Shown here: in pieces, positions 41,217-48,972 of the stretch
Position numbering within the stretch: the stretch's first letter is position 1
How the letters are laid out: every line of letters starts with the position of its first letter
Assembly (NCBI RefSeq): GCF_023336935.1
Contig: NZ_JAMBLR010000002.1
Span: forward strand, 248,001 to 312,000
Length of the DNA stretch: 64,000 nucleotides
Source of the DNA: Phascolarctobacterium sp. ET69
GTDB lineage: Bacteria > Bacillota > Negativicutes > Acidaminococcales > Acidaminococcaceae
Direction of reading: 5' to 3'
Program-made: the position numbers and the translations under genes
The notes under the pieces: generated by a model
What the model saw: only the letters and a program-made list of their open reading frames with translations
Told to the model about the DNA's origin: nothing
The model's database searches: none

Positions 41217-43250
41217 ATGAGAAAACGTTACTGGCTGCTTGTGTTTATGGTTATTGCCTTTGCGGCCGAATATTTTTTATCGTGGAAATTTTACAGAAGC
41301 ATAGTGCCTTTCCCGGAAATGGAGTTCTGGTATACAGCAATAAGCAGCTTTTTGCGCGACGTGCTGCTTTTGGGCGTGGCAGGGCTTTTGTATCTGCGCC
41401 GCACGCGTATCCGCGACAGGGTGAAGCGTTATTTTCCGGTAGTTGTAACCGGCGTTTTGTACCTTGGCGTAACGGTGTTTATGGTGCATCAGCTGCGGCT
41501 GGACGGCGGCGTTGTAACGGCGCTGGCAATACTTGCCGGGCTTAACAACAATATTTTTGCGGTGCTTGTAACTGCCATGTGTTACCACAAATGGGCAGGG
41601 CGCACCATGAAAACGGTGTATTTTGCCGTTTATTTTTTGTCGGCAGTTATTGTAATTTTTGACGCCTTTTATTTTTGGCAAACCAGCATGCACGTGCAGA
41701 GCGTGCTTTTTGCCAACCTTAATATATATGCCGTTAAGGGCGTGCTGGCCAGCATGGGCGCGCTTAAACTTGCGCTTATCGCCGCGGGGCTTCTGCTGCT
41801 TGTGCTTTTGTTCCGCGTAAACAAGCCCACCAAAAAGAAACCGAACTTTGTATGGTCGCTGATGTGCGTAGCAGCGTTTTCGCTGGCGCTGAACATTGGC
41901 TACATGATGATGGGCAGCCTGAACGGTTATGTAATGAAAGAATACATGGGCATGTGGACGGAGGTTGAAAGCGAAAAAACGCGCGAAGCCTACCGCGATA
42001 TGCTTACCGTGCCCGTAAACGTAAATTTTTTTGGCAAAATGCTGTTTAATACCGATAAAATCGTCAGCCGCAGCCATATTGAGCAGCGCCCGCTGACGGT
42101 GAAGGATGAGCAGGTTTTGCAGGAGCTGGGCATTATGCGCAAGAGCGAAGAAAAGGCGGAGCCGAAAGCAAGCTACGACCGTATTGTAATGCTGGTGCTG
42201 GAATCCGTACACCGCGATTACATGCATTATTACAACGAAAACATACCGGCGGAGGCAACGCCTTACCTTGACAGCCTGCTTGAAAAATACCCGCACCTTG
42301 ACCACTACTATTCTTCGGCAGTGCCTACAACGCAGGGGCTTAACGCAACCTTCCGCTCGCACTTAATTTATGACCCCGACCTGCCGGGCGAAGCGCAGCC
42401 TTCCATCTTCCGCAGCGTGCAGCAGGCAGGCTGGCGCGGCATATTTATGAACGCCAGCAGCCAGTATTACAACAACGAGCTGCACGAATACCCCACGCAG
42501 TTTGGCATGGAGGAATACTACGCCAAAGAATACCTTGAGGACGCAGGCTACACCGGCGCCAGCGGCTGGGGCTACCACAACGATGTTATGTATGCCGAAG
42601 CGCTGAACCTGCTTGAAAAAGGGCAGAAAAATAACGATAAAATGCTGCTTGTTGTTAAAACGCTGGATATGCATCAGCCGTATCCGTACTACGGCACTGC
42701 CTACGGCGATATGCCGGAAGGCGTGCGCGACAACAAATACGTTACCGTGCGCGGCATTTACTGGGTAAACCTCACCATTCAAAACTTCTTTAAAGAAGCA
42801 TCACGCCGCGGGCTGATGGATGATCGCACGCTGTTTGTAATAACCAGTGACCATAATCCGCACAGCGGCGGCGAATATATGGAACTGGTTACGGATGAAC
42901 GCTCGCGCCGCAGCATTGCGCCGATACCCTTGATTTTTATAGGCAAAAATTTAGCGCCGTTTGCACTTTTAGACGAAGAACAGTACGCTTCGCAGATTGA
43001 CCTTGCGCCGACGCTTTTGGCCTTGGGCGGCATTACGGTGCCGGAAGAATTTATGGGACGCAACTTTTTGCAGTATGCACCCTTGCCGTATGCGCTGGGC
43101 TATTTTGGCGGCAAAGCGTATTATTACAACGAAGATTTTTCGTTTGAGGACAAAATGGACGAGCCGGAGCAGGACCGTTACTGCGACGCGCTTACCAATT
43201 ATATTATTCATGAATATGCAGACCGCCATTTAAAATACGGCGGGCAGTAA
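41217..43250 (+). CDS. LtaS-like membrane sulfatase/phosphoglycerol transferase
   Basis: 677 residues. Five or so N-terminal membrane helices lead to an extracellular sulfatase-fold domain. MLVLESVHRDYMHYY carries the metal-binding Glu, SSAVPTTQGLNATFRS the catalytic threonine region, and VITSDHNPHSGGEY the metal-binding Asp-His. The family includes lipoteichoic acid synthases and phosphoethanolamine or phosphoglycerol transferases, so the exact product is uncertain. The gtrA and lipid-kinase genes upstream support a role in glycerol-phosphate decoration of an envelope polymer. GGGGAG precedes the ATG. Confidence 0.88.
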   Translation: MRKRYWLLVFMVIAFAAEYFLSWKFYRSIVPFPEMEFWYTAISSFLRDVLLLGVAGLLYLRRTRIRDRVKRYFPVVVTGVLYLGVTVFMVHQLRLDGGVVTALAILAGLNNNIFAVLVTAMCYHKWAGRTMKTVYFAVYFLSAVIVIFDAFYFWQTSMHVQSVLFANLNIYAVKGVLASMGALKLALIAAGLLLLVLLFRVNKPTKKKPNFVWSLMCVAAFSLALNIGYMMMGSLNGYVMKEYMGMWTEVESEKTREAYRDMLTVPVNVNFFGKMLFNTDKIVSRSHIEQRPLTVKDEQVLQELGIMRKSEEKAEPKASYDRIVMLVLESVHRDYMHYYNENIPAEATPYLDSLLEKYPHLDHYYSSAVPTTQGLNATFRSHLIYDPDLPGEAQPSIFRSVQQAGWRGIFMNASSQYYNNELHEYPTQFGMEEYYAKEYLEDAGYTGASGWGYHNDVMYAEALNLLEKGQKNNDKMLLVVKTLDMHQPYPYYGTAYGDMPEGVRDNKYVTVRGIYWVNLTIQNFFKEASRRGLMDDRTLFVITSDHNPHSGGEYMELVTDERSRRSIAPIPLIFIGKNLAPFALLDEEQYASQIDLAPTLLALGGITVPEEFMGRNFLQYAPLPYALGYFGGKAYYYNEDFSFEDKMDEPEQDRYCDALTNYIIHEYADRHLKYGGQ

Positions 43251-43256
43251 AAATGC

Positions 43257-43293
43257 AATAACCCCTTGCTGGTTTTTAGCAGGGGGTTATTAT
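43257..43293 (+). terminator. Terminator of the gtrA operon
   Basis: AATAACCCC-TTGCT (43257-43270) with AGCAGGGGGTTATT (43278-43291). Confidence 0.85.
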
Positions 43294-43306
43294 TGCCGTA
43301 TGTAAT

Positions 43307-43334
43307 TTGACAAGAAAATTAACTTTGGTATAAT
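43307..43334 (+). promoter_or_regulatory. Promoter of sRNA 2 (holin-like toxin locus 2)
   Basis: TTGACA (43307-43312), 16 bp, extended -10 TGG-TATAAT (43329-43334). Confidence 0.75.
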
Positions 43335-43340
43335 ATAAGA

Positions 43341-43433
43341 AAGAGATAGCTGGTAATGGGTACACCGGCTCTCCCCTGATGAATTAAAAATTCGACGGAA
43401 GGCCGTGTAACCGCAAGGTTATGCGGCTTTTCT
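43341..43433 (+). ncRNA. Antitoxin sRNA candidate, locus 2
   Basis: About 93 nt ending at a hairpin (GCCG-TAACC 43402-43412, GGTTA-CGGC 43417-43427, T run). The 5' GAGATAGCTGG (43343-43353) is repeated in inverted orientation at 43558-43568, the 5' end of the toxin mRNA. The middle CTCTCCCC could pair with the toxin GGGGGTG site. Same architecture and size as locus 1. Confidence 0.6.
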
Positions 43434-43440
43434 CATGCCG

Positions 43441-43518
43441 TTATTTGCGGAATGAAAGAATGAGTACTACTAAGGTTGCAAACATTACCGCAAACGATAA
43501 CGCTTCAAACACTGTCAT
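43441..43518 (-). CDS. Holin-like small membrane toxin, locus 2
   Basis: 25 residues from ATG 43518. It begins MTVFEALSFAVMFATLVV and ends in SFRK: the holin-like pattern of acidic N-terminus, one helix and basic tail. A CCCACTC/GAGTGGG hairpin in the mRNA leader runs into the GGGGGTG ribosome site and probably limits translation. Its promoter (43578-43606) matches that of locus 1. Confidence 0.75.
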   Translation of the reverse strand: MTVFEALSFAVMFATLVVLILSFRK

Positions 43519-43577
43519 AGTATCACCCCCACTCTTTTTGGAGTGGGAAAGCCAAGTCCAGCTATCTCATGAAAAAG

Positions 43578-43606
43578 ATTATAACACAAAAACATATTTA
43601 ATAAAA
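43578..43606 (-). promoter_or_regulatory. Promoter of holin-like toxin 2
   Basis: Minus strand TTTTAT (43606-43601), 17 bp, TATAAT (43583-43578), as at locus 1. Confidence 0.55.
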
Positions 43607-43640
43607 GCAAACAGCCGGTGAATTTTCACCGGCTGAAATT
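43607..43640. terminator. Hairpin upstream of toxin promoter 2
   Basis: CAGCCGGTGA (43611-43620) pairs with TCACCGGCTG, followed by AAATTTTTTGC. It resembles the hairpin at 13425-13458 next to locus 1 and insulates the toxin promoter. 43641-43785 holds nothing recognisable. Confidence 0.7.
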
Positions 43641-43785
43641 TTTTGCTGGGGTTTATGCTTGTGGGTGATAGTTTTATTATAAACATATACCATCGTTTTA
43701 TCGGGAACTATGTAAAAATGATGGAAGTAATTGATAAAAAGTTGAATTCAATTAAAACTTAATTAAGTGCAATAAATAATAAATA

Positions 43786-43814
43786 TTGATTAAAACTCAA
43801 AAGAATGATATAAT
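43786..43814 (+). promoter_or_regulatory. Promoter of the 43.9-kb hypothetical gene
   Basis: TTGATT (43786-43791), 17 bp, TATAAT (43809-43814). Confidence 0.65.
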
Positions 43815-43864
43815 TAAAACAGGCAGTAACAGATATTGTGTTTGTAAAGAAGGGGGCGGAAATT

Positions 43865-44137
43865 ATGCTGTTTACTTTTGAGGACGCTTTACAGATTCAC
43901 CATGCCAAATGTGAGAAGATTGAGGTTTATAAACTGGCAAACCCGGCGGAAGCATGGGCCGGTTTTGGCGTAACGGCTATTTGCCCTACTGATGATTTTT
44001 ACAGCGACGATGAGCTGGTGGCTTTCGATTCTTTCGACCGCACGGCTTACGAAGAAAAAATCAGCAAAGGCCCTTCCGCCTTGCCGGATAAGGCTTTTCC
44101 CGTGCTTGTGATTGTAAGGGCAGAACGTGAAGGTTAA
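43865..44137 (+). CDS. Uncharacterised 90-residue acidic protein
   Basis: ATG 43865 follows AGGGGGCGG; the frame itself opens slightly earlier. The product is soluble and acidic (FTFEDALQIHHAKCEKIEVY at the start, a cluster of Asp/Glu around CPTDDFYSDDELVAFDSFD, and a hydrophobic FPVLVIVRAE end). It has its own good promoter and a terminator shared with tetR. No family was recognised. Single gene between toxin locus 2 and tetR. Confidence 0.65.
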   Translation: MLFTFEDALQIHHAKCEKIEVYKLANPAEAWAGFGVTAICPTDDFYSDDELVAFDSFDRTAYEEKISKGPSALPDKAFPVLVIVRAEREG

Positions 44138-44156
44138 GTTAATATGGCATAATAAA

Positions 44157-44186
44157 AACTCCGCGGCTTTTGCTGCGGAGTTTTGC
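44157..44186. terminator. Bidirectional terminator between the hypothetical gene and tetR
   Basis: 10-bp arms AAAACTCCGC and GCGGAGTTTT. Confidence 0.85.
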
Positions 44187-44200
44187 TGTTGCGCTTAAAT

Positions 44201-44923
44201 TTATTCTGCTTTGGCGGCGTGGCCGTTTAAAAAGTAATCTACTATTATCGAGGTCAGCTCCGTGTTATCCATGGTGCTGTTTATTACGTGGAACACGCCG
44301 TTGGCAATGCCTGCAAACAGGTGGTAGGCGCCAAAAATTGCTTCGGATGTTAATTTACTCGTCGGGTCGGGCACGGTAAATATCTGCTGCGAAGGGGTAT
44401 ATTTTAAATAGCCGCTTTCCTGCCCGTCCTGCAAAATTGCTGCCAGTACGTAAACTTCCTCCCACAAAATTTTGTAGTAACGCAAAAGGCGTTCTTCCTC
44501 CGGTTTGGGCAGCGGGTCGCCGTAAAGGGAGGTTAATATCCAGTTGCCGTTTTCGTCAAAATCGGGGTGTATGCCCTGGTGTGCTGCGTTAAGCTCGTAC
44601 CATACAATCAGCCACAGGCCTTTATTGGTGCGCAGAAATTTTAACATGCAGTTAAGGTAGGCCTGCAGCTTGCCGCGGATATCGGGCTGCTGTGCCGTTA
44701 AGGAATGCAGCTCATCCATTAAATGGCTGTGCTTTTCTTCTATCAGCGTGTAAAAAAGGTTATCTTTATTGCCGAAGTATTTATAAAGTGTGCCTTTGCC
44801 GGTATCGGCCAGGGCAATTATTTCATCAAGCGTGGCTTTGGTGTAGCCGCGGCGCGAAAAAACATCTTCCGCGGCAATGAGGATACGTTCTTTTTTTGGC
44901 AGTGAAGCATCTATGGCAGTCAT
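44201..44923 (-). CDS. TetR/AcrR family transcriptional regulator
   Basis: 240 residues. The N-terminal helix-turn-helix (KKERILIAAEDVFSRRGYTK, TLDEIIALADTGKGTLYKYF) is standard TetR. The C-terminal ligand domain, about 185 residues, is unassigned and resembles YcdC-type C-domains only loosely. It is divergent from korDABC, and a perfect 12-bp AT palindrome (TATAAATTTATA, 44963-44974) lies between them. Control of korDABC is therefore plausible but not shown. GGAGG precedes the ATG. Confidence 0.9.
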   Translation of the reverse strand: MTAIDASLPKKERILIAAEDVFSRRGYTKATLDEIIALADTGKGTLYKYFGNKDNLFYTLIEEKHSHLMDELHSLTAQQPDIRGKLQAYLNCMLKFLRTNKGLWLIVWYELNAAHQGIHPDFDENGNWILTSLYGDPLPKPEEERLLRYYKILWEEVYVLAAILQDGQESGYLKYTPSQQIFTVPDPTSKLTSEAIFGAYHLFAGIANGVFHVINSTMDNTELTSIIVDYFLNGHAAKAE

Positions 44924-45054
44924 GGCGGCCTCCGTAAAACAATTTCATCATTAAAATATATTTATAAATTTATACCATTATATCATTTTTGGGCATTATG
45001 TGCAATTTGCACGGTTTATCCAAATATTTTGCGGGTATCATCCAAAAAATAAAT

Positions 45055-45082
45055 TTGACTAATGAACTGTATCAATTATAAT
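45055..45082 (+). promoter_or_regulatory. Promoter of korDABC
   Basis: TTGACT (45055-45060), 16 bp, TATAAT (45077-45082), 74 bp before korD. Confidence 0.7.
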
Positions 45083-45156
45083 TATTATAGAGGTAGTATG
45101 TGCTTATTTGAGCATGAGAAATATTTTTAAAGAGGCAGGTTAAAGGAGGTTTAATA

Positions 45157-45354
45157 ATGAGCTTAAAAATTTATACCGAGCGCTGCAAAGGCTGCGGCAT
45201 TTGCGCTGCGTTCTGCCCCAAAAAGGTTCTGGCGGTAAGCGAACTTGAAAAGATTGAAGCTGTTGCGCCCGAAAACTGCATTCAGTGCGGCCAGTGCGAA
45301 CTGCGCTGCCCGGATTTTGCCATTTTTGTACATAAAGAAGGAGATGAGAAGTAA
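45157..45354 (+). CDS. korD: 2-oxoacid:ferredoxin oxidoreductase, ferredoxin-like delta subunit
   Basis: 65 residues with two 4Fe-4S motifs: CKGCGICAAFCP and CIQCGQCELRCP. It passes electrons from the TPP enzyme to ferredoxin. AAAGGAGG precedes the ATG. The stop overlaps the korA start by one base (TAATG). Confidence 0.95.
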   Translation: MSLKIYTERCKGCGICAAFCPKKVLAVSELEKIEAVAPENCIQCGQCELRCPDFAIFVHKEGDEK

Positions 45355-46496
45355 TGTCCAAGGTTTTATTATTGCAAGGCAACCAGGCTGTTGTTGAAGG
45401 TGCAATTGCAGCCGGTGTAAAATTCTTTGCGGGTTACCCCATTACTCCTTCCACGGAAGTGGCGGAATCCCTGGCTGAAAAGCTGCCGAAAAACGGCGGC
45501 AAATTTATTCAGATGGAAGACGAAATTGCTTCCATGGGCGCTGTTATCGGTGCGTCCTTAACCGGCAAAAAGGTTATGACGGCTACCAGCGGCCCGGGCT
45601 TTTCGTTAAAGCAGGAACTTATCGGTTATGCCTGCGCTGCGGAAATTCCTCTGGTAATTGTTAACGTGCAGCGTGTGGGCCCGTCTACCGGCCAGCCTAC
45701 CAGCCCTTCACAGGGCGATGTTATGCAGGCACGCTGGGGCACCCACGGTGACCACTGGCTGATTGCCCTTACTCCTGCAAGCGTTCCCGAATGCTTTGAG
45801 CTTACTCTGCGCGCTTATGCGCTGAGCGAAAAATACCGTGTGCCGGTAATTCTTTTGATGGATGAAGTTATCGGCCATATGCGCGAAAAAATTGAACTGC
45901 CTGATGATTACAGCGATTTTCCGCAGGCAGAACGCAAACAGCCGGACTGCGCACCGGAAGATTTTAAAGCTTATGCCACGGACGAAAGCCTTGTTCCGGC
46001 AATGCCTGCTTTCGGCAGCGGCTACCGCTGGCATGTAACCGGCCTTGTTCATGACGAAACCGGTTTCCCGAAAGGCACTCCGGCAGCTACTCTTGCTGCT
46101 GCCAACCGTCAGCGCGCTAAACTTGAAAACAACCTTGACGATATCGTACAAGTTGAAAACTACCGTATGGAAGATGCCGATTTTGCCGTTGTAGCCTTTG
46201 GCGGCGCTGCCCGTACCGCTTACGAAACGGTTGACATGGCCCGTGCGGAAGGCCTTAAGGTTGGCCTTGTACGCCCGGTTACCATCTGGCCGTTTGCCGA
46301 AGCGCAGATGAAGGAACTGGCCGGCAGGGTAAAAGGCATTTTGGTGCATGAGCTGAACTGCGGCCAGTATGTTCACGAAGTTGAACGTGCCGTTAACGGC
46401 AAGGTGCCTGTAAGCCTGTACGCAAAATATGATAACGAACCTGCAACTCCGGCCCAGCTTTTGGAAGAAGTTAAAAAAGCTATGGCGGCCCTGTAA
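45354..46496 (+). CDS. korA: 2-oxoacid:ferredoxin oxidoreductase alpha subunit
   Basis: 380 residues. GYPITPSTEVAESLAE is the pyrimidine-domain start of KorA/VorB-type alpha subunits; TATSGPGFSLKQELIGYA and VNVQRVGPSTGQPT (with the conserved Arg and Thr of the substrate site) follow. Together the four genes most resemble 2-oxoglutarate:ferredoxin oxidoreductase, but a branched-chain 2-oxoacid enzyme (Vor) cannot be ruled out by eye. In a glutamate fermenter it would link amino acid carbon to ferredoxin and CoA thioesters. Confidence 0.93.
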   Translation: MSKVLLLQGNQAVVEGAIAAGVKFFAGYPITPSTEVAESLAEKLPKNGGKFIQMEDEIASMGAVIGASLTGKKVMTATSGPGFSLKQELIGYACAAEIPLVIVNVQRVGPSTGQPTSPSQGDVMQARWGTHGDHWLIALTPASVPECFELTLRAYALSEKYRVPVILLMDEVIGHMREKIELPDDYSDFPQAERKQPDCAPEDFKAYATDESLVPAMPAFGSGYRWHVTGLVHDETGFPKGTPAATLAAANRQRAKLENNLDDIVQVENYRMEDADFAVVAFGGAARTAYETVDMARAEGLKVGLVRPVTIWPFAEAQMKELAGRVKGILVHELNCGQYVHEVERAVNGKVPVSLYAKYDNEPATPAQLLEEVKKAMAAL

Positions 46497-46514
46497 GGAA
46501 AGGAGACTATATTT

Positions 46515-47342
46515 ATGAATATGGAAGAAATGATCAATAAATATTTCCGTCCGGGCCGTTTGCCGCATATCTGGTGCCCCGGCTGCGGCAATGGCGTTGT
46601 TACCGGCAGCGTTGTTAAAGCTATTGCCAAACTCGATCTTTCCAAAGACGATGTGGCTGTAATTTCCGGTATCGGCTGCTCCAGCCGTGCTTCCGGCTAT
46701 CTTGATTTTAATACCGTTCATTCTGCTCACGGCCGTGCTATTCCGGTTGCAACCGGCGTTAAACTGGCAGAGCCTAAACTGAATGTTATTGTTCTTACCG
46801 GTGACGGCGATGCTACCGCTATCGGCGGCAACCACTTCATTCATGCGTGCCGCCGCAATATCGACCTTACCGTTGTTGTTTACAACAACAGCATTTACGG
46901 CATGACCGGCGGCCAGTATTCGCCGATGACTCCGTATCACAGCAAGGCAACCACCGCGCCTTACGGCATGATTGAACCTGATTTTAACCTTGCCGAGCTT
47001 GCCAAAGCAGCAGGCGCAACCTTTGTTGCACGCTGCACAACCTTCCATGCGCAGATGCTGAGCGACCTTATCGTTAAAGGCATTCAGCACAAAGGCTTCA
47101 GCCTTATTGAAGCAGTATCTGCCTGCCCGATTTCCTTCGGACGCCAGAACAAAATGGGCGGCCCTGCCGAAATGATGATGTGGCAGCGCGACCACGCCGT
47201 TCCGGTTGCAGCCTGGGATAAACTGCCGGAAGAAAAACGCGAGGGCAAATTCCCGATTGGCGTTTTGTATCAGGTAGAAGGCAGAAAAGAATACACCGAA
47301 GCCTATGATGAACTTATTGCCATGGCGCAGGGAGGTAAATAA
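46515..47342 (+). CDS. korB: 2-oxoacid:ferredoxin oxidoreductase beta subunit
   Basis: 275 residues. LPHIWCPGCGNGVVTGS is the conserved start. TGDGDATAIGGNHFIHACRR is the TPP-binding GDG(X)n motif and NNSIYGMTGGQ its end. AAGGAG lies before the ATG. It forms the catalytic core with KorA. Confidence 0.95.
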   Translation: MNMEEMINKYFRPGRLPHIWCPGCGNGVVTGSVVKAIAKLDLSKDDVAVISGIGCSSRASGYLDFNTVHSAHGRAIPVATGVKLAEPKLNVIVLTGDGDATAIGGNHFIHACRRNIDLTVVVYNNSIYGMTGGQYSPMTPYHSKATTAPYGMIEPDFNLAELAKAAGATFVARCTTFHAQMLSDLIVKGIQHKGFSLIEAVSACPISFGRQNKMGGPAEMMMWQRDHAVPVAAWDKLPEEKREGKFPIGVLYQVEGRKEYTEAYDELIAMAQGGK

Positions 47343-47343
47343 T

Positions 47344-47871
47344 ATGAAACATGAATTACGTTTATCCGGCACCGGCGGCCAGGGCCTTATCCTTGCCGGC
47401 ATTATCTTAGCCGAAGCAGCACTTTTGGACGGCAAGCTTGCTATCCAGTCGCAGTCCTACGGCCCGGAAGCACGCGGCGGCTCCTCTAAATCGGAAGTTA
47501 TTATTTCCGAGGACGCCATTCACTTCCCCAAGGTTACAAAACCCGATTTGCTGCTTGCCATGAGCCAGGAAGCTGCCAATAAATATTCTCATGACCTTAC
47601 CAAAGACAGCGTAATGATTACTGACAGCCTGTTTGTAAGCGAAGTACCCGATTTTGGCGGCAAAGTTTACGAACTGCCGATTACCCACAGCGCACGCGAA
47701 GGGCTTGGCAAAATTTTATTTGCCAACATTGTTGCCCTTGGCGCACTGGTTAAATTAACCGGCGTTGTAAGCGCAGAAAGCCTTGAAAAAGCAGTTTTGA
47801 ACCGCGTACCGAAAGGCACCGAGGACAAAAACCGCAAGGCTCTGCAAATTGGCATGGATTTAATTAAATAA
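47344..47871 (+). CDS. korC: 2-oxoacid:ferredoxin oxidoreductase gamma subunit
   Basis: 175 residues from ATG 47344, one base after the korB stop; the frame extends upstream but GGAGG in the korB end fits this ATG. ELRLSGTGGQGLILAG and QSYGPEARGGSSKSEV are the CoA-binding gamma domain signatures. Last gene of the operon, with a terminator following. Confidence 0.95.
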   Translation: MKHELRLSGTGGQGLILAGIILAEAALLDGKLAIQSQSYGPEARGGSSKSEVIISEDAIHFPKVTKPDLLLAMSQEAANKYSHDLTKDSVMITDSLFVSEVPDFGGKVYELPITHSAREGLGKILFANIVALGALVKLTGVVSAESLEKAVLNRVPKGTEDKNRKALQIGMDLIK

Positions 47872-47889
47872 TTCAGTTCGAGCAAAAAT

Positions 47890-47921
47890 AAAACCCGTCC
47901 ATTTTTATGGACGGGTTTTGT
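47890..47921 (+). terminator. Terminator of korDABC
   Basis: 11-bp perfect arms AAAACCCGTCC (47890-47900) and GGACGGGTTTT (47909-47919). Confidence 0.9.
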
Positions 47922-48025
47922 GCGTTTATATTGCTTTTTTTGATATTAGCCTGTTAAAATATACAAGCACGATAAAGTACCTATGCAGTCGGTTTTTCCA
48001 CTCTTGAATGGGTGGGGGTGGTGCT

Positions 48026-48100
48026 ATGACCACATACGAAGCATTGTCTTTGATGATAATGTTTGCTATGTTAATAGTATCCATTTTTCGTCATAAATAA
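48026..48100 (+). CDS. Holin-like small membrane toxin, locus 3
   Basis: 24 residues from ATG 48026. It starts MTTYEALSLMIMFAMLIV and ends FRHK, clearly related to the peptide at 13256. A strong GGTGGGGGTGG ribosome site is preceded by CCACTC, which can pair with GGGTGG and hide part of it. The mRNA 5' region carries AAAGTACCTATGC (47974-47986), shared with the convergent sRNA. Its promoter is weak: TATACA at 47960 with a poor -35. Confidence 0.78.
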   Translation: MTTYEALSLMIMFAMLIVSIFRHK

Positions 48101-48106
48101 TGTAAC

Positions 48107-48201
48107 GAAAAAAACCGCTTAACGCGCGGTTAAACGGCTTTCTCTCAAACTATAAATTTGTACGGGAAAGACCGACGCCGCCACGCATAGGTACTTTCGT
48201 G
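48107..48201 (-). ncRNA. Antitoxin sRNA candidate, locus 3
   Basis: About 95 nt on the minus strand, from the promoter at 48207-48235 to a terminator hairpin (48113-48123 with 48129-48140, then T7 on this strand). Its 5' sequence AGCACGAAAGTACCTATGC matches the toxin mRNA 5' end (inverted DNA repeat 48185-48197 versus 47974-47986), then both continue GTCGGT and a T-rich CTTTCC or TTTTCC block. Confidence 0.65.
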
Positions 48202-48206
48202 CTTTT

Positions 48207-48235
48207 ATTATACAACGTTAAGCTGCGTTATGCAA
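48207..48235 (-). promoter_or_regulatory. Promoter of sRNA 3
   Basis: Minus strand TTGCAT (48235-48230), 17 bp, TATAAT (48212-48207). The -35 overlaps the last codons of the HAD gene. Confidence 0.75.
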
Positions 48236-48896
48236 GTTTGTTTTGCCCGCAGATAAGTTTTACAACATCCTGCGGCGCAGTACAGATAAAATCGGCGCCT
48301 GCTTCTTCAAGTTCGCCGGGCGCAGCATAGCCGTAACGCACGCCAATGGTTTTAAGGCCGCATTTTTTAGCGCCGGTAATATCCTGGCTGCGGTCGCCTA
48401 TCATCAGTGCCTGCGCTTTGGCAGTGCCTGCCAGCCCAAAGTGTTTCAGGGCATCGGCAATAACATCGGCCTTGGTGGGCAGCGAGCCGTTAAAATCCGG
48501 CCCGGTAATATAAGTAAAGTATTGGGTTAAATTAAAATAATCCGTTACGCGGCGGGCAAATTCCACGGGCTTGCTGGTGGCAACGGCAAGCGTAAAGCCG
48601 TTTGCTTTAAGCCGGGCAAGCATTTCCGGCACGCCGGGGTAAACTTTGTTTTCGTAAATGCCGGTGTCTTTAAAACGCTCACGGTATTTGGCGGTGCATA
48701 AACGGGCTTCTTCTTCCGTCATGCCGTAAAATTTCATAAAACTTTCAATTAAGGGCGGGCCAATAAAGGGGCGCAGGGTGTTTAAATCCGGCACCTTAAT
48801 GCCGCGCGATTCAAGAGCGTACTGCACGCATTTGGTTATGCCTTCGGCAGAATCGGTGAGAGTACCGTCCAAATCGAAGAAAATATATTTAAACAT
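48228..48896 (-). CDS. HAD hydrolase, phosphoglycolate phosphatase-like
   Basis: 222 residues. FFDLDGTLTDSAEGI is motif I with both catalytic aspartates, VATSKP motif II, and MIGDRSQDITGAKKCG motif IV. The cap domain type (RPFIGPPLIESFMKFYG) matches Gph/PpaX-like enzymes. It may act on phosphoglycolate, pyrophosphate or another small phosphate. AGGAG precedes ATG 48896. Divergent from the AlaX-like gene. Confidence 0.9.
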   Translation of the reverse strand: MFKYIFFDLDGTLTDSAEGITKCVQYALESRGIKVPDLNTLRPFIGPPLIESFMKFYGMTEEEARLCTAKYRERFKDTGIYENKVYPGVPEMLARLKANGFTLAVATSKPVEFARRVTDYFNLTQYFTYITGPDFNGSLPTKADVIADALKHFGLAGTAKAQALMIGDRSQDITGAKKCGLKTIGVRYGYAAPGELEEAGADFICTAPQDVVKLICGQNKLA

Positions 48897-48972
48897 GAAA
48901 TTACTCCTTTGCTATTTTTACAAGAGTAATTATAATATAAGCATAGATTGTTTTACAAGTGAGGGGTTTAAA

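Noticed and set aside
44963-44974. Perfect 12-bp palindrome as a firm TetR operator
   Set aside because: It consists only of A and T in a very AT-rich gap, so it may be chance; mentioned only as a possibility under the TetR gene.
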